Positions 1 through 7,322 are shown, numbered from the stretch's first letter. The stretch is DNA of 12,153 bases from an uncultured Neomegalonema sp. (GCA_937958345.1 CALGNW010000099.1:1-12153), one strand, 5' to 3'. Numbers and translations are program-made. The notes: generated by a model from the sequence alone, not told the origin.

Positions 1-1
1 G

Positions 2-772
2 GCGAAAATTCGAATTGATGCTTTGACCAAGCGTTTCGGCGGGACTGTCGTGCTGTCCGAGATTACGCTGAATGTTGCTGAGGGACGCAAGACGGTACTG
101 ATCGGACCCGCTGCCTCGGGCAAAACCGTGCTGTTGAAATGTATCGCCGGTATCATCAGACCCGATGCAGGAACGGTCGAGATCGATGGCAAAAAGGTTC
201 CGCAGGCGGGGACGCGGGCGCATACCGCGCTTATGCAGTCCGTCGGGGTCCTGTTTCAACAAGGCGGGTTGTTCGACAGCATGCCGGTCTGGAAAAACAT
301 CGGCTTTAAATTAACGCAGGCACGCGGCATCGACGAGGCGACGGCGCGCCGGATTGCCATTGAAAAACTCGAGATGGTGAACCTGCCCGCCAGTACAGCG
401 GACCGTTTTCCCTCTGAGCTTTCAGGCGGGATGCAAAAGCGGGTCGGGATCGCGCGGGCGCTTGCCGGTGATCCCAAGCTCTTGCTGCTCGACGAACCGA
501 CAGCAGGTCTGGACCCGATTACAACAGCCGCCATCAACCGTCTGATCGACGACAGCGCCAAAGAACTCGGCGCCACCGTCCTGTCCGTAACGAGCGACAT
601 GACGGCGGCACGTGCGTATTATGACAGCATGGCGATGCTGAACGAAGGGCGTCTGGTCTGGACCGGCGAGACGTCGGAAATAGACACATCGGACAACCCC
701 TATCTGAGCCAGATGATAAACGGCAAAGCCGCAGGGCCGATTGTCGTGCCCGGTCAGGCGGCAGCCGTTTAA
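2..772 (+). CDS. MlaF-like ABC transporter ATP-binding protein (5' edge partial)
   Basis: ATPase of an MlaFEDB-type phospholipid/sterol (Mce) ABC transporter, acting at the inner face of the cytoplasmic membrane. The frame stays open to the left edge and reads AKIRIDALTKRFGG. Base 1 is G, so a start ATG probably sits across the window edge; the internal TTG at 23 is unlikely to be the start. Visible motifs: Walker A GPAASGKT (nt 104-127), Q-loop FQQGG, signature LSGGMQ (about nt 419-436), Walker B LLLLDEP followed by the D-loop AGLDP. The C-terminal stretch EIDTSDNPYLSQMINGKAAGPI resembles Mla/Ttg2A ATPases. At the H-loop, where VTHD is expected, the sequence reads VTSDM (Ser codon 593-595). 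The matching permease would be expected upstream, outside the window. The gene converges on the universal stress gene 50 bp away and I see no clear terminator between them. Family call is firm; substrate is inferred. Confidence 0.9.
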   Translation, partial: AKIRIDALTKRFGGTVVLSEITLNVAEGRKTVLIGPAASGKTVLLKCIAGIIRPDAGTVEIDGKKVPQAGTRAHTALMQSVGVLFQQGGLFDSMPVWKNIGFKLTQARGIDEATARRIAIEKLEMVNLPASTADRFPSELSGGMQKRVGIARALAGDPKLLLLDEPTAGLDPITTAAINRLIDDSAKELGATVLSVTSDMTAARAYYDSMAMLNEGRLVWTGETSEIDTSDNPYLSQMINGKAAGPIVVPGQAAAV

Positions 773-822
773 CTTACATTGCTAACTGACACTGCCGCCT
801 CAAGGAATGGGTCAAGCCAACT

Positions 823-1662
823 TCAACGCGACATCAGGACCGGGATGGTCATGTGATTGAGAATGTGCCGCGTGACGCCGCCGAAAACGAACTCGCGCAG
901 TTTCGAGTGTCCGTAAAATCCCATCACCAGCATGTCGCTGCCCATATCAGCAACCCGTCCGAGGATGGCATCCCCGACAGAGACGTCGCCTCTGATCACG
1001 AAATCCGCTTCGCAGGGAATACCGCGCCGCGCCAGAGTTGCGGCCATTTCGGCGGCAGGTAGGATTGGCGACTTACCGTCCGTCGGCGCGTCACCGACGC
1101 TGAGAATTCTGACCGATTTTGCGTCCTTGAGAAGATCCACGGCATCGAAAACGGCACGCACCGACTCGCGACTGCCATCCCATGCAACTGTAATATGTTC
1201 GCCGACTGATCCCTGTATCATGTGCTTGGGGAGCATCAGCACGGGCCGACCACTTTCCATAGCGAGCGTTTCCGTTACATCGTTGTACGCCGTTTTTTCA
1301 CCTCCGGGACCGTAATGTGCGGCGACCACCAGATCGGCACAGCGGGCATGATCCATGAGGACATCCGCGAGGGGAGATGCGCCGGAGTCCAACGTCCGCC
1401 ATTCGGCGACAAAGGCATCTCCGCGTGTCGCGTCGTTGAACTTCGCCTCCATCTGTGCCGCGCGCTCGCTGTACATCTGAAAGTGACCGTCATACACGAC
1501 CTGCGGCAACTCTCCGACCATCGGGTGAACGGTGACAGGCGGTATCGCATAGCCCGCAATCAGGTGCGAATGATCGCGGCGGGCAATGGCAGCGGCGACC
1601 GAAATCACCTGCTGTGCGCGTTCTTCTTCGGGCACGTGAGCAAAAATCGTTTGGCGAGACAT
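823..1662 (-). CDS. Universal stress protein, tandem UspA domains
   Basis: A 279-residue cytoplasmic protein with two Usp folds: domain 1 about residues 1-146 and domain 2 about 155-279. Domain 2 has the typical opening ITVAWDGS and the nucleotide-binding loop G248-x2-G251-x9-G261 (GFYGHSKLREFVFGGVT), so ATP binding is likely there. Domain 1 lacks the usual Asp in its first strand (FAHVPEEE), so it is probably a degenerate non-binding half, as in many tandem Usps. Start ATG is supported by AGGAGG at 1668-1673, 5 nt upstream. It is transcribed alone, from an FNR-box promoter at 1685-1733, behind the phasin terminator. The inferred role is survival under low oxygen or energy stress; the molecular target is unknown for the family. 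Confidence 0.93.
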   Translation of the reverse strand: MSRQTIFAHVPEEERAQQVISVAAAIARRDHSHLIAGYAIPPVTVHPMVGELPQVVYDGHFQMYSERAAQMEAKFNDATRGDAFVAEWRTLDSGASPLADVLMDHARCADLVVAAHYGPGGEKTAYNDVTETLAMESGRPVLMLPKHMIQGSVGEHITVAWDGSRESVRAVFDAVDLLKDAKSVRILSVGDAPTDGKSPILPAAEMAATLARRGIPCEADFVIRGDVSVGDAILGRVADMGSDMLVMGFYGHSKLREFVFGGVTRHILNHMTIPVLMSR

Positions 1663-1684
1663 GACATCCTCCTAAGATTTGTGA

Positions 1685-1733
1685 TGCCTCTATCGTATAT
1701 GTCCGTGCCCCTGCTGCATTTGATCTGTGTCAA
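1685..1733 (-). promoter_or_regulatory. FNR/CRP-family class II promoter of the universal stress gene
   Basis: The sequence TTGAT-CTGT-GTCAA (1720-1733) matches the FNR/FixK-type palindrome TTGAT-N4-ATCAA with one mismatch. On the minus strand a -10-like TACGAT lies at 1692-1697, giving a predicted start at 1685. The palindrome centre (between 1726 and 1727) is then exactly at -41.5, the canonical class II activator position. There is no -35 match, as expected for activator-dependent promoters. Which regulator (FnrL, FixK, Dnr) binds is inference. Confidence 0.65.
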
Positions 1734-1768
1734 AGCGGGGTGCGGGGAGCGCATGCCCACAGCGCAAA

Positions 1769-1796
1769 CAAAAAGCCCGGCACAAGGCCGGGCTTT
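1769..1796 (-). terminator. Rho-independent terminator of the phasin gene
   Basis: A 10-bp perfect stem (1772-1781 with 1787-1796, core GCCCGGC/GCCGGGC) with a 5-nt loop is followed on the minus strand by TTTTTGTTT. It lies about 40 bp past the phasin stop and separates that transcript from the universal stress promoter. Confidence 0.9.
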
Positions 1797-1834
1797 CCGA
1801 TACAAACTCGAACGATCAGATACGCATTCGGTGT

Positions 1835-2455
1835 TTAGGCTGCCTTCGAGGCTTTCATCAGGTTCTTCGCATCTGCGATCCAGTCGGCAGGCGTGTATTT
1901 GAGAATACGCACGTTCGCCTTTTCAAGAACCGCCCCGAGGTCTTTCGACGACGTCGATGCAAGGTCGGAAATGGTGCGAATGCCTTCGGCATGCAGTTTT
2001 TTCATCGTCGACGGACCGATACCCGTGACTGCCGTAAGATCGTCGTAGAGCGCAGCCATGTCGCCGTTGGATGCGGCCTTCGCCACTTTGACGACGGCAT
2101 CCTTGGTTTTCGTCGTCGCAGCAACGGCTTCTGCGCCCGCGCCAACAAGCATGTCGGCCTGTGCGTCGACGACTTTTTTCATCGCCTTTGCTGTTGCTTT
2201 GATCGGTGCTTCAGCGGCCTTTGCAGTCTTTTTTGAAGACGCCTTGGTTGGTTCGACGTTGATCGCGTTTGCGACGTTGTCGATGCCTTCGAGCGTTGCG
2301 CGCTGAACCTTAGCGGCTGCGTCAAACAACGGTGCGACAGGCGTGCCCTTTGCGGCGTCGGCAAACATGTCGAAGATTTCGGCCTGACCCTGCACCAGCA
2401 TCTTCGTGATGTCAGCGGAGGCGGCGGTGAATTTGGTGTATGCAGCGGTGTCCAT
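1835..2455 (-). CDS. Phasin-family protein with C-terminal helix-hairpin-helix domain
   Basis: A 206-residue protein. Residues 1-130 are Ala/Lys-rich, amphipathic helical sequence typical of phasins that coat polyhydroxyalkanoate granules (MDTAAYTKFTAASADITKML at the N-terminus; a Lys/Ala-rich patch around 71-95). Residues about 138-190 form a helix-hairpin-helix domain (DDLTAVTGIGPSTMKKLHAEG, hairpin GIGP at 145-148, then a second helical half ending NVRILKYTPADW), of the kind used for non-specific DNA contact or protein interaction. The start is M at 2453-2455 because GGAGA lies 5 nt upstream (2461-2465). A longer in-frame start at 2536 would place the coding region over the promoter. Its own promoter and terminator flank it. 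The phasin call rests on composition and family resemblance; the granule role is inferred, since no PHA synthase gene is in the window. Confidence 0.8.
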   Translation of the reverse strand: MDTAAYTKFTAASADITKMLVQGQAEIFDMFADAAKGTPVAPLFDAAAKVQRATLEGIDNVANAINVEPTKASSKKTAKAAEAPIKATAKAMKKVVDAQADMLVGAGAEAVAATTKTKDAVVKVAKAASNGDMAALYDDLTAVTGIGPSTMKKLHAEGIRTISDLASTSSKDLGAVLEKANVRILKYTPADWIADAKNLMKASKAA

Positions 2456-2470
2456 GAGATTCTCCATTAT

Positions 2471-2509
2471 GCTGCACTGCAATATAAGTATCTTGCTGCA
2501 CTGCGTCAA
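2471..2509 (-). promoter_or_regulatory. Phasin promoter overlapped by two TGC-rich operator repeats
   Basis: On the minus strand, -35 TTGACG (2504-2509), a 17-bp spacer and -10 TATATT (2481-2486) predict a start near 2474. The 10-mer GCAGTGCAGC occurs twice as a direct repeat (2471-2480 and 2495-2504), 24 bp apart. One copy sits against the -35 inside the spacer and the other covers the start site. TGC-rich repeats at phasin promoters are the known kind of target of the PHA-responsive repressor PhaR in alphaproteobacteria; assignment to PhaR here is inference. A related 11-mer with one mismatch lies at 2658-2668. Confidence 0.7.
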
Positions 2510-2671
2510 GATCGAGAAATCATAGATATTAACCACGGGCTAAATCGACGCGCTGCGCCAGCTTTTACGGTAGAAAGAGGCCGTTTTCGAGCGCCTGCAA
2601 CCGAAGAATACCCGTTTGGACAACAAAACAGACAGTGTTCTGCTTCGCGATACCCCGTGCTGCACCGCGAC

Positions 2672-2700
2672 AAAAAAAAGACCCCGCCGAGAAGGCGGGG
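2672..2700 (-). terminator. Rho-independent terminator of the OmpA-family gene
   Basis: A CCCCGCC/GGCGGGG stem (2682-2688 with 2694-2700) with a 5-nt loop is followed on the minus strand by a tract of eight T (2672-2679). It lies 62 bp beyond the OmpA-gene stop. Confidence 0.92.
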
Positions 2701-2761
2701 CCGAAGTTGCGCCCGGAGATTATTGCTTTTAACCACCGGCGAGCCGGTGGTTTCTGGATCG

Positions 2762-3910
2762 TCAGCCGTCGTGGATTGTAAACTCGATCCGGCGGTTGCG
2801 GCTGCGTTTAAGAGCGGTATCGTTCGAGGCGATCGGCTTGGACTCGCCGTAACCTTGAACCTTCAGGCTGTCGGCGGGAACGCCAATTCCGACAAGAAAC
2901 TGCGCGACGCTTTGCGCCCGCTTCTGAGACAGATCCAAATTGAGGTTGGCAGAACCTGTCGAATCCGTGTGACCTGAAACGGCGATTGTAAACTCGCTGC
3001 AATGATCAAACACGCTCGCGAAGAAATGCAGGATCGGTTGGCTGGAGCGCAGCAGCGTGGCGCTGCCGGATTCGAAGTTGATCGCACCGCTGCGCGAAAC
3101 GGTGTCAAAGCGCGCCGCACAATCCGTGCGCCCGAGGCCGGTAACATCCGTCGCGGGTTGGCTGATCCCGCTTTTCAGCGGAGTGAACTCGGCCTTCGGG
3201 CTGACGTTCACATTCGCAAAAGGTCGCGGATCGGCAGGCTGCACCGGCATTGCCATGGCAACCTGCGTCGGGGGAACAGCTGTTCCGAACGATCTAATGG
3301 GCTGCACCTGAGCCGCCGGCGCTGTCGGCTGCACCAAGTGACGGCCATCGGTGATGGTAATGGCGGCATCGGCGCTGAATGCACTGCGCGCGAGGACCGG
3401 CGCGGATGCTGCTTGCTGAGCGGAAATTTCGTGCCCACTGCTTTTGGCATCGCCGCTGGCGCTGGCGATTGCCGCGGGCCAGCTTTGCATGCCGATTACC
3501 GCCACGCAGGCAATCGAGGCGGCGACCGCGGCGAAGACAGGCAGTTTGCTGCGTGCAGGTTTCGCGGCCTGCACAGTTGATCCGCCGAGCACAGCGTCCG
3601 CGTCCAGCAGATCGTCGAGCCCCGATGTTGCTCCGGCCTTTTTGAGGCTGACTTTTTTCGGAGCCGGACTCATAAATGCAGCCGGACCCGTCATCGCGAC
3701 CTCGTAATCGTCGGCATTCTTCGCCTTCGGATTGATCGGTTTAAAAGCCGCCGAGACGCCGCTGTCCTGAAAGTCGTTGGTCTTCGGTTTACTGACACCG
3801 GGCAATGCCGAAGCAAAGAGGTTGCGGCTCGCGTTACCCTCGCGCGCCGCATCCCACATGTTTTGTCCGGTTACGTCGTCTTTGCCTTCGTTTGATCTCC
3901 GACCCGACAT
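2762..3910 (-). CDS. OmpA/MotB C-terminal-domain protein anchored in the inner membrane
   Basis: A 382-residue protein. Residues 1-120 are polar and predicted cytoplasmic. Residues about 123-141 (LPVFAAVAASIACVAVIG) are a single membrane span, not an N-terminal signal peptide. About 145-260 is a Pro/Ala-rich periplasmic linker. About 264-382 is an OmpA-like peptidoglycan-binding domain with GHTDSTGS (Asp316), LSQKRAQSV, GYGESKPIASND and RNRRIEF (Arg373/374). C264 and C304 flank the first half of the domain and could form a disulfide. The start at 3908-3910 is chosen because GGAGG (3919-3923) lies 8 nt upstream; a longer ATG at 3940 has no such site. A promoter TTGACT-N18-TACACT precedes it and a terminator follows it. 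It probably tethers the inner membrane to the cell wall; the role of the long cytoplasmic tail is unknown. Confidence 0.88.
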   Translation of the reverse strand: MSGRRSNEGKDDVTGQNMWDAAREGNASRNLFASALPGVSKPKTNDFQDSGVSAAFKPINPKAKNADDYEVAMTGPAAFMSPAPKKVSLKKAGATSGLDDLLDADAVLGGSTVQAAKPARSKLPVFAAVAASIACVAVIGMQSWPAAIASASGDAKSSGHEISAQQAASAPVLARSAFSADAAITITDGRHLVQPTAPAAQVQPIRSFGTAVPPTQVAMAMPVQPADPRPFANVNVSPKAEFTPLKSGISQPATDVTGLGRTDCAARFDTVSRSGAINFESGSATLLRSSQPILHFFASVFDHCSEFTIAVSGHTDSTGSANLNLDLSQKRAQSVAQFLVGIGVPADSLKVQGYGESKPIASNDTALKRSRNRRIEFTIHDG

Positions 3911-3976
3911 TTGCACATCCTCCACTGACTTACGGTCCAACTTGTGTTGGCTTCTGGAGGGGAGAAGTACGCATGC

Positions 3977-4006
3977 AGTGTAAAAATCGCCTTAGAGACG
4001 AGTCAA
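3977..4006 (-). promoter_or_regulatory. Candidate sigma70 promoter of the OmpA-family gene
   Basis: On the minus strand, TTGACT (4001-4006, 5/6) is separated by 18 bp from TACACT (3977-3982, 4/6). The predicted start near 3970 leaves a leader of about 60 nt. Confidence 0.45.
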
Positions 4007-4073
4007 AAATCGGGAGATGGATAAAATTTTCGGTTTTTTTATCTCTCTCTTTCGGGGTCTGGGTCTCCGGCCC

Positions 4074-4943
4074 CTATGCCGGATCATTCCCGTCGGACGG
4101 TTGATGTTGGTCGGACTGCCATGCCTCGATTGATGCGGCGCTGCGTACGGACATTTCGCGATAGAATGCCGCCAGCCGCGATAAGGCGATTTTGAGTACG
4201 ACTTTTCCCGATCGCCGCGACCAGTGCATCGACGTCTCGATGGCCTCGATCCCCTCAAGAAAACAGCACACCCGCAAGGCTACATCCGAAAGGCCGGGGC
4301 CGAGCGCCCCAAGCGCGTCCGACAGCCGTTCCCGTGCTGCGCCTGCTCCGCCATCCACATCCCGTTCCTGCGCGGAGACGCGCATGCCGCCCTGAACGCC
4401 CGATGTGAGGAACCGCTGCCAGTCCTGTGTCACGCCGGGGGCCATTTGGCTGCGCTCGAAGTCCGCCCGCAACCGCTCGGCAGCCGTCACCTCGTCCCGG
4501 GTCAGAAACGGCTTACCGTCAGCGTCGCGCCGGCGGGCGAGCCAACCGATAGGCGAATCGGCGACGGGAGCCGGCGCAGGCGTCGGGGCGGGAGGTCGTT
4601 TTTCCGTGAAGGCACGGTCAGCAGCAGTCCATGCCGCACTGCGTTGTTCACGGGCGGTGCGGGGTGGCCGCTTGCGGTCTTTGACCGGGACCGCGCGGTA
4701 AAGACAGCCTCCGGCGGTCTTGCGCACCGCAACAAGGCTGCCTTCGGCGAGCAATACGTCGATCGCCTGCACAGATAAACGCGCCTGAAGGTCAGCGCCC
4801 CCCTTTCGGACGCGAAAAACACCGGCTTCGTGGGCTTTTGCGGGGTGAAAAACACGCATTGCAGCGTCGTTAAGTGAGCGACGGACACGGCGCGCGTCGC
4901 GAAGAGCGGCGGCGCTGTGTATGGTTAACGAGGTCGGTTGCAT
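4074..4943 (-). CDS. DUF6456 domain-containing protein
   Basis: A 289-residue soluble protein. Residues about 130-262 match the DUF6456 pattern found in alphaproteobacteria: SPIGWLARRRDADGKPFLT, then ERLRADFERSQMAPGVTQDW, then LGPGLSDVALRVCCFLEGIE and WSRRSGKVVLKIALSRLA. Residues about 23-86 look like a winged-helix-type DNA-binding module (LNDAAMRVF, LSVQAIDVLLAEGSLVAVRK, GCLYRAV), followed by a Pro/Arg linker (about 90-128). The function of the family is not established; DNA binding is an inference from the N-terminal module. Start ATG has AGGAG 6 nt upstream (4950-4954). Its promoter carries a LexA-type direct repeat (4981-4995), which suggests DNA-damage control. It is divergent from the sensor kinase gene. 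Confidence 0.85.
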   Translation of the reverse strand: MQPTSLTIHSAAALRDARRVRRSLNDAAMRVFHPAKAHEAGVFRVRKGGADLQARLSVQAIDVLLAEGSLVAVRKTAGGCLYRAVPVKDRKRPPRTAREQRSAAWTAADRAFTEKRPPAPTPAPAPVADSPIGWLARRRDADGKPFLTRDEVTAAERLRADFERSQMAPGVTQDWQRFLTSGVQGGMRVSAQERDVDGGAGAARERLSDALGALGPGLSDVALRVCCFLEGIEAIETSMHWSRRSGKVVLKIALSRLAAFYREMSVRSAASIEAWQSDQHQPSDGNDPA

Positions 4944-4974
4944 CCAGTTCTCCTGCGTCCCAAATCAGGAAAAT

Positions 4975-5003
4975 TATCTAGAACAAACAATGAACAAAAT
5001 CAA
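4975..5003 (-). promoter_or_regulatory. LexA-type SOS box inside the DUF6456 promoter
   Basis: GAAC-AAACAAT-GAAC (4981-4995) reads GTTC-N7-GTTC on the minus strand, the direct-repeat LexA box known from alphaproteobacteria. It exactly fills the 17-bp spacer between a -35 TTGATT (4998-5003) and a -10-like TAGATA (4975-4980, overlapping GATAAT at 4973-4978). That is an ideal repression position, 38 bp upstream of the DUF6456 start. It is 135 bp from the divergent kinase start, so the DUF6456 gene is the more likely target. Confidence 0.65.
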
Positions 5004-5129
5004 ACGAAATCGTTGCTGCGCGCGCTGTCGTCAAAGAGCGTCGCCTTTACCGTAAGTTAGGCATGTTATGTCAATATCTCGTCTTATGCGGATCTTTGGT
5101 CGTTCCGCAGAGGATTCAGAAGGCCGGAA

Positions 5130-7322
5130 ATGAACAAAGCGTCGATCATCCGTTACGGTTCCGCAACAGCACTGGGTTTGGCAATGAGTGCCGCCCTTTT
5201 GAGCGCGGCCAGTATGGGCAACCGGGCGAGCGACAGTGCCAGGGAAGACAAGCTGACCGAGATGGTCGCCGTCGATGCCGCACAGGCTTTGCAGGCCATC
5301 GATCTGAACATGGCGGCAATGGCTCAGAGCCTCGCCGCGACAGGCACAGCAACCGGCGGCGTCCTGCCGCCCGAAAGATTCGCGCAGCTGGCACAGCGGT
5401 TCTTTGCCCTTACCGATGATACTCAGGGCATCGCCTTTTTCCGCAACTTTCCCGATCAGGCCAGCGCCCTTCAGTTTGCGGCGCCGAATGCCGAAGGGAT
5501 TGCGGAGTTTTCGACCGACAACGGATCTCTGTATCTGGGTGCATCGCAGGTGATGCGCGACCGCCGGATCGATGGCGCACGGCTGGCGTTTTCGGGCGCA
5601 GGCGGCAAGCTGCCCCTGAGTCTGGTATCCGGCCCGCAAGCCCGCGAGCGGATGGGGCAGGCGCTGGGCTTTGATTTGCCGCTGTCGTCGAGCCTTTTTG
5701 AAGTGCGCGCAGGCGAGATCGTTCCGGTTCAAACGACCACACTCTTCTCGCAGGGAACAGCAGGCTTCTGGCGTCTGCTCGGCGTGCGCGGCGTTGGGCC
5801 TGATGGCCGCGCACGGACACTTGGCGTACTTGCCGCGTTCGTCGATGCAACAGCCGCATTCGGTATCCGCAATGCACCGCCGCTGACCGTGACCGGACCG
5901 CTTGATGTGACGTCCCTGCCGGGCGCGGGTTCGTACCGGAACGGCGGCCAGACACGTCAGGTTTCGGTATCGTCCGGCAATCAGGGCTTTACGCTGGCCT
6001 ATGCCTCGCAGAAGACGTCGCTTGGCGCACTGAAATGGGTGCTCGCACTTCTCGGCGGTCTGATTGCGGCGGGGACGACTTTCTATGCCGTTTCGCAGGA
6101 AAATCAGGGCCGCACGAATGCGGAGAAAAACCTCGCCCGTCACCGGCGCGAGTTCAAGAAACGCACGGTCGAACTGAAGCGCAGCGAAGACCGCTTTCGC
6201 CGTCTGGCAGAGTCAACCAACGTCATCCCATGGGCCGCCGACCTGAACGATGGCCGCTTTACCTATATCGGGCCGCAGGTCGAGCGCCTGTGCGGATATC
6301 CCGCGAAATCATGGTGCGCGCGCGGTTTCTGGAGCGATCATGTTCACCCCGAAGACCGGCGTAAGTTCGTTGATAAGGTCAGCCAGCTGAAAGGCGGCGA
6401 TCATGCCACCGTCGAATATAAAGTGCGCAGTGCGGATGGGCGCGTTGTGCATATGCGGAATATGCTGGCAGTCATCGACTCGCGCTCAAAGGACGGTACG
6501 ACAACCCGCGTCGCTCAGGGCTACATGCTCGACATTACCGAGATGAAGACTGCGCAGGTTACGTTGAACGAGGCGCGTCAGGGCGCCGAAGAAGCCAATA
6601 AATCGAAGTCCGAATTCCTCGCCAATATGAGCCACGAATTGCGGACGCCGCTGAACTCGGTCATCGGGTTTGCCGAGGTGATGAAAGACGAGGTCTTCGG
6701 GCCTATCGGTGAGCGATATAAAGAATATGCCGAGAGTGTGCATACGTCCGGCCAGCATCTGCTGTCGCTGATCAACGACGTACTGGATCTGTCAAAAATC
6801 GAAGCGGGCAAAATCGAGCTGGTCGAAGAAGAAACCGATATCGCGGTTGTTCTGTCGAAGTGCCGCCAGTTGCTGCACGAGCGTGCATCGCAGGCCGGTC
6901 TGCATATCCGGTTGGAAATTCCCGCGCCGCTGCCATTCGTCATCGTCGACGGCCGTCGCATCAAACAGGTAATCCTGAACCTGATGTCGAACGCGGTGAA
7001 GTTTACACCGCCGGGTGGCCGCATCACCTTGAGGGCAGAATTGCAGGCCCCGAAAGGGCTGCTGATTTCTGTCGGCGATACCGGCATCGGCATGTCGAAA
7101 GACGAGGTCAGCGTCGCCCTGGAGCAATTCGGCCAGATCGACAGCGAGCTGTCGCGTCAGCACGAGGGAACCGGTCTGGGTCTGCCGATCGCGCGCTCGC
7201 TGGCCGAACTGCACGGCGGCGAGCTGGAAGTCGAGTCCAAGAAGGACGCGGGCACGACCGTAACGTTGTGGCTGCCGATTCAACGTCTCGTGCCAAAGGC
7301 GAAGGACGGCAAGGTCGCCTGA
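5130..7322 (+). CDS. Membrane-bound PAS sensor histidine kinase (PleC/DivJ/PdhS-like HisKA)
   Basis: A 730-residue kinase. Domains: TM1 about 8-28; extracytoplasmic sensor about 30-298 with CHASE-like sequence (GIAFFRNFPDQ near 100-110); TM2 about 301-320; coiled coil about 325-353; PAS/PAC about 355-473; HisKA about 492-562 with phospho-acceptor His502 in SHELRTPLN; HATPase_c about 605-720 with N-box NLMSNAVKF, G1 DTGIG (650-654) and G2 GTGLGL (680-685). The HisKA stretch FAEVMKDEVFGPIGERYKEY and GQHLLSLINDVLDLSKIEAG resembles kinases of the PleC/DivJ/PdhS group that talk to DivK/PleD-type single-domain receivers. It has no receiver domain and no response regulator gene nearby, so it is an orphan. 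The signal is unknown. Start ATG has AGAAGG at 5118-5123, 6 nt upstream. Confidence 0.93.
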   Translation: MNKASIIRYGSATALGLAMSAALLSAASMGNRASDSAREDKLTEMVAVDAAQALQAIDLNMAAMAQSLAATGTATGGVLPPERFAQLAQRFFALTDDTQGIAFFRNFPDQASALQFAAPNAEGIAEFSTDNGSLYLGASQVMRDRRIDGARLAFSGAGGKLPLSLVSGPQARERMGQALGFDLPLSSSLFEVRAGEIVPVQTTTLFSQGTAGFWRLLGVRGVGPDGRARTLGVLAAFVDATAAFGIRNAPPLTVTGPLDVTSLPGAGSYRNGGQTRQVSVSSGNQGFTLAYASQKTSLGALKWVLALLGGLIAAGTTFYAVSQENQGRTNAEKNLARHRREFKKRTVELKRSEDRFRRLAESTNVIPWAADLNDGRFTYIGPQVERLCGYPAKSWCARGFWSDHVHPEDRRKFVDKVSQLKGGDHATVEYKVRSADGRVVHMRNMLAVIDSRSKDGTTTRVAQGYMLDITEMKTAQVTLNEARQGAEEANKSKSEFLANMSHELRTPLNSVIGFAEVMKDEVFGPIGERYKEYAESVHTSGQHLLSLINDVLDLSKIEAGKIELVEEETDIAVVLSKCRQLLHERASQAGLHIRLEIPAPLPFVIVDGRRIKQVILNLMSNAVKFTPPGGRITLRAELQAPKGLLISVGDTGIGMSKDEVSVALEQFGQIDSELSRQHEGTGLGLPIARSLAELHGGELEVESKKDAGTTVTLWLPIQRLVPKAKDGKVA

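Larger units (their letters stand above)
2456..2761. other. Intergenic region between phasin and OmpA genes
   Basis: This 306-bp gap holds the phasin promoter/operator (2471-2509), the OmpA-gene terminator (2672-2700) and an extra hairpin (2731-2752, AACCACCGG/CCGGTGGTT, tetraloop) just past the OmpA stop. The hairpin has no T-tract on the minus strand and may only protect the mRNA 3' end. I see no gene between 2510 and 2671. Confidence 0.7.

Noticed and set aside
2456..2536. Longer N-terminus of the phasin starting at 2536
   Set aside because: The extra 27 codons would cover the -35, -10 and operator repeats. The start at 2455 has a well-spaced GGAGA.
5031..6143. Minus-strand open frame (370 codons) opposite the kinase sensor region
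   Set aside because: It is Arg/Cys-rich, low-complexity shadow sequence with no domain, and it overlaps the well-supported kinase N-terminus.
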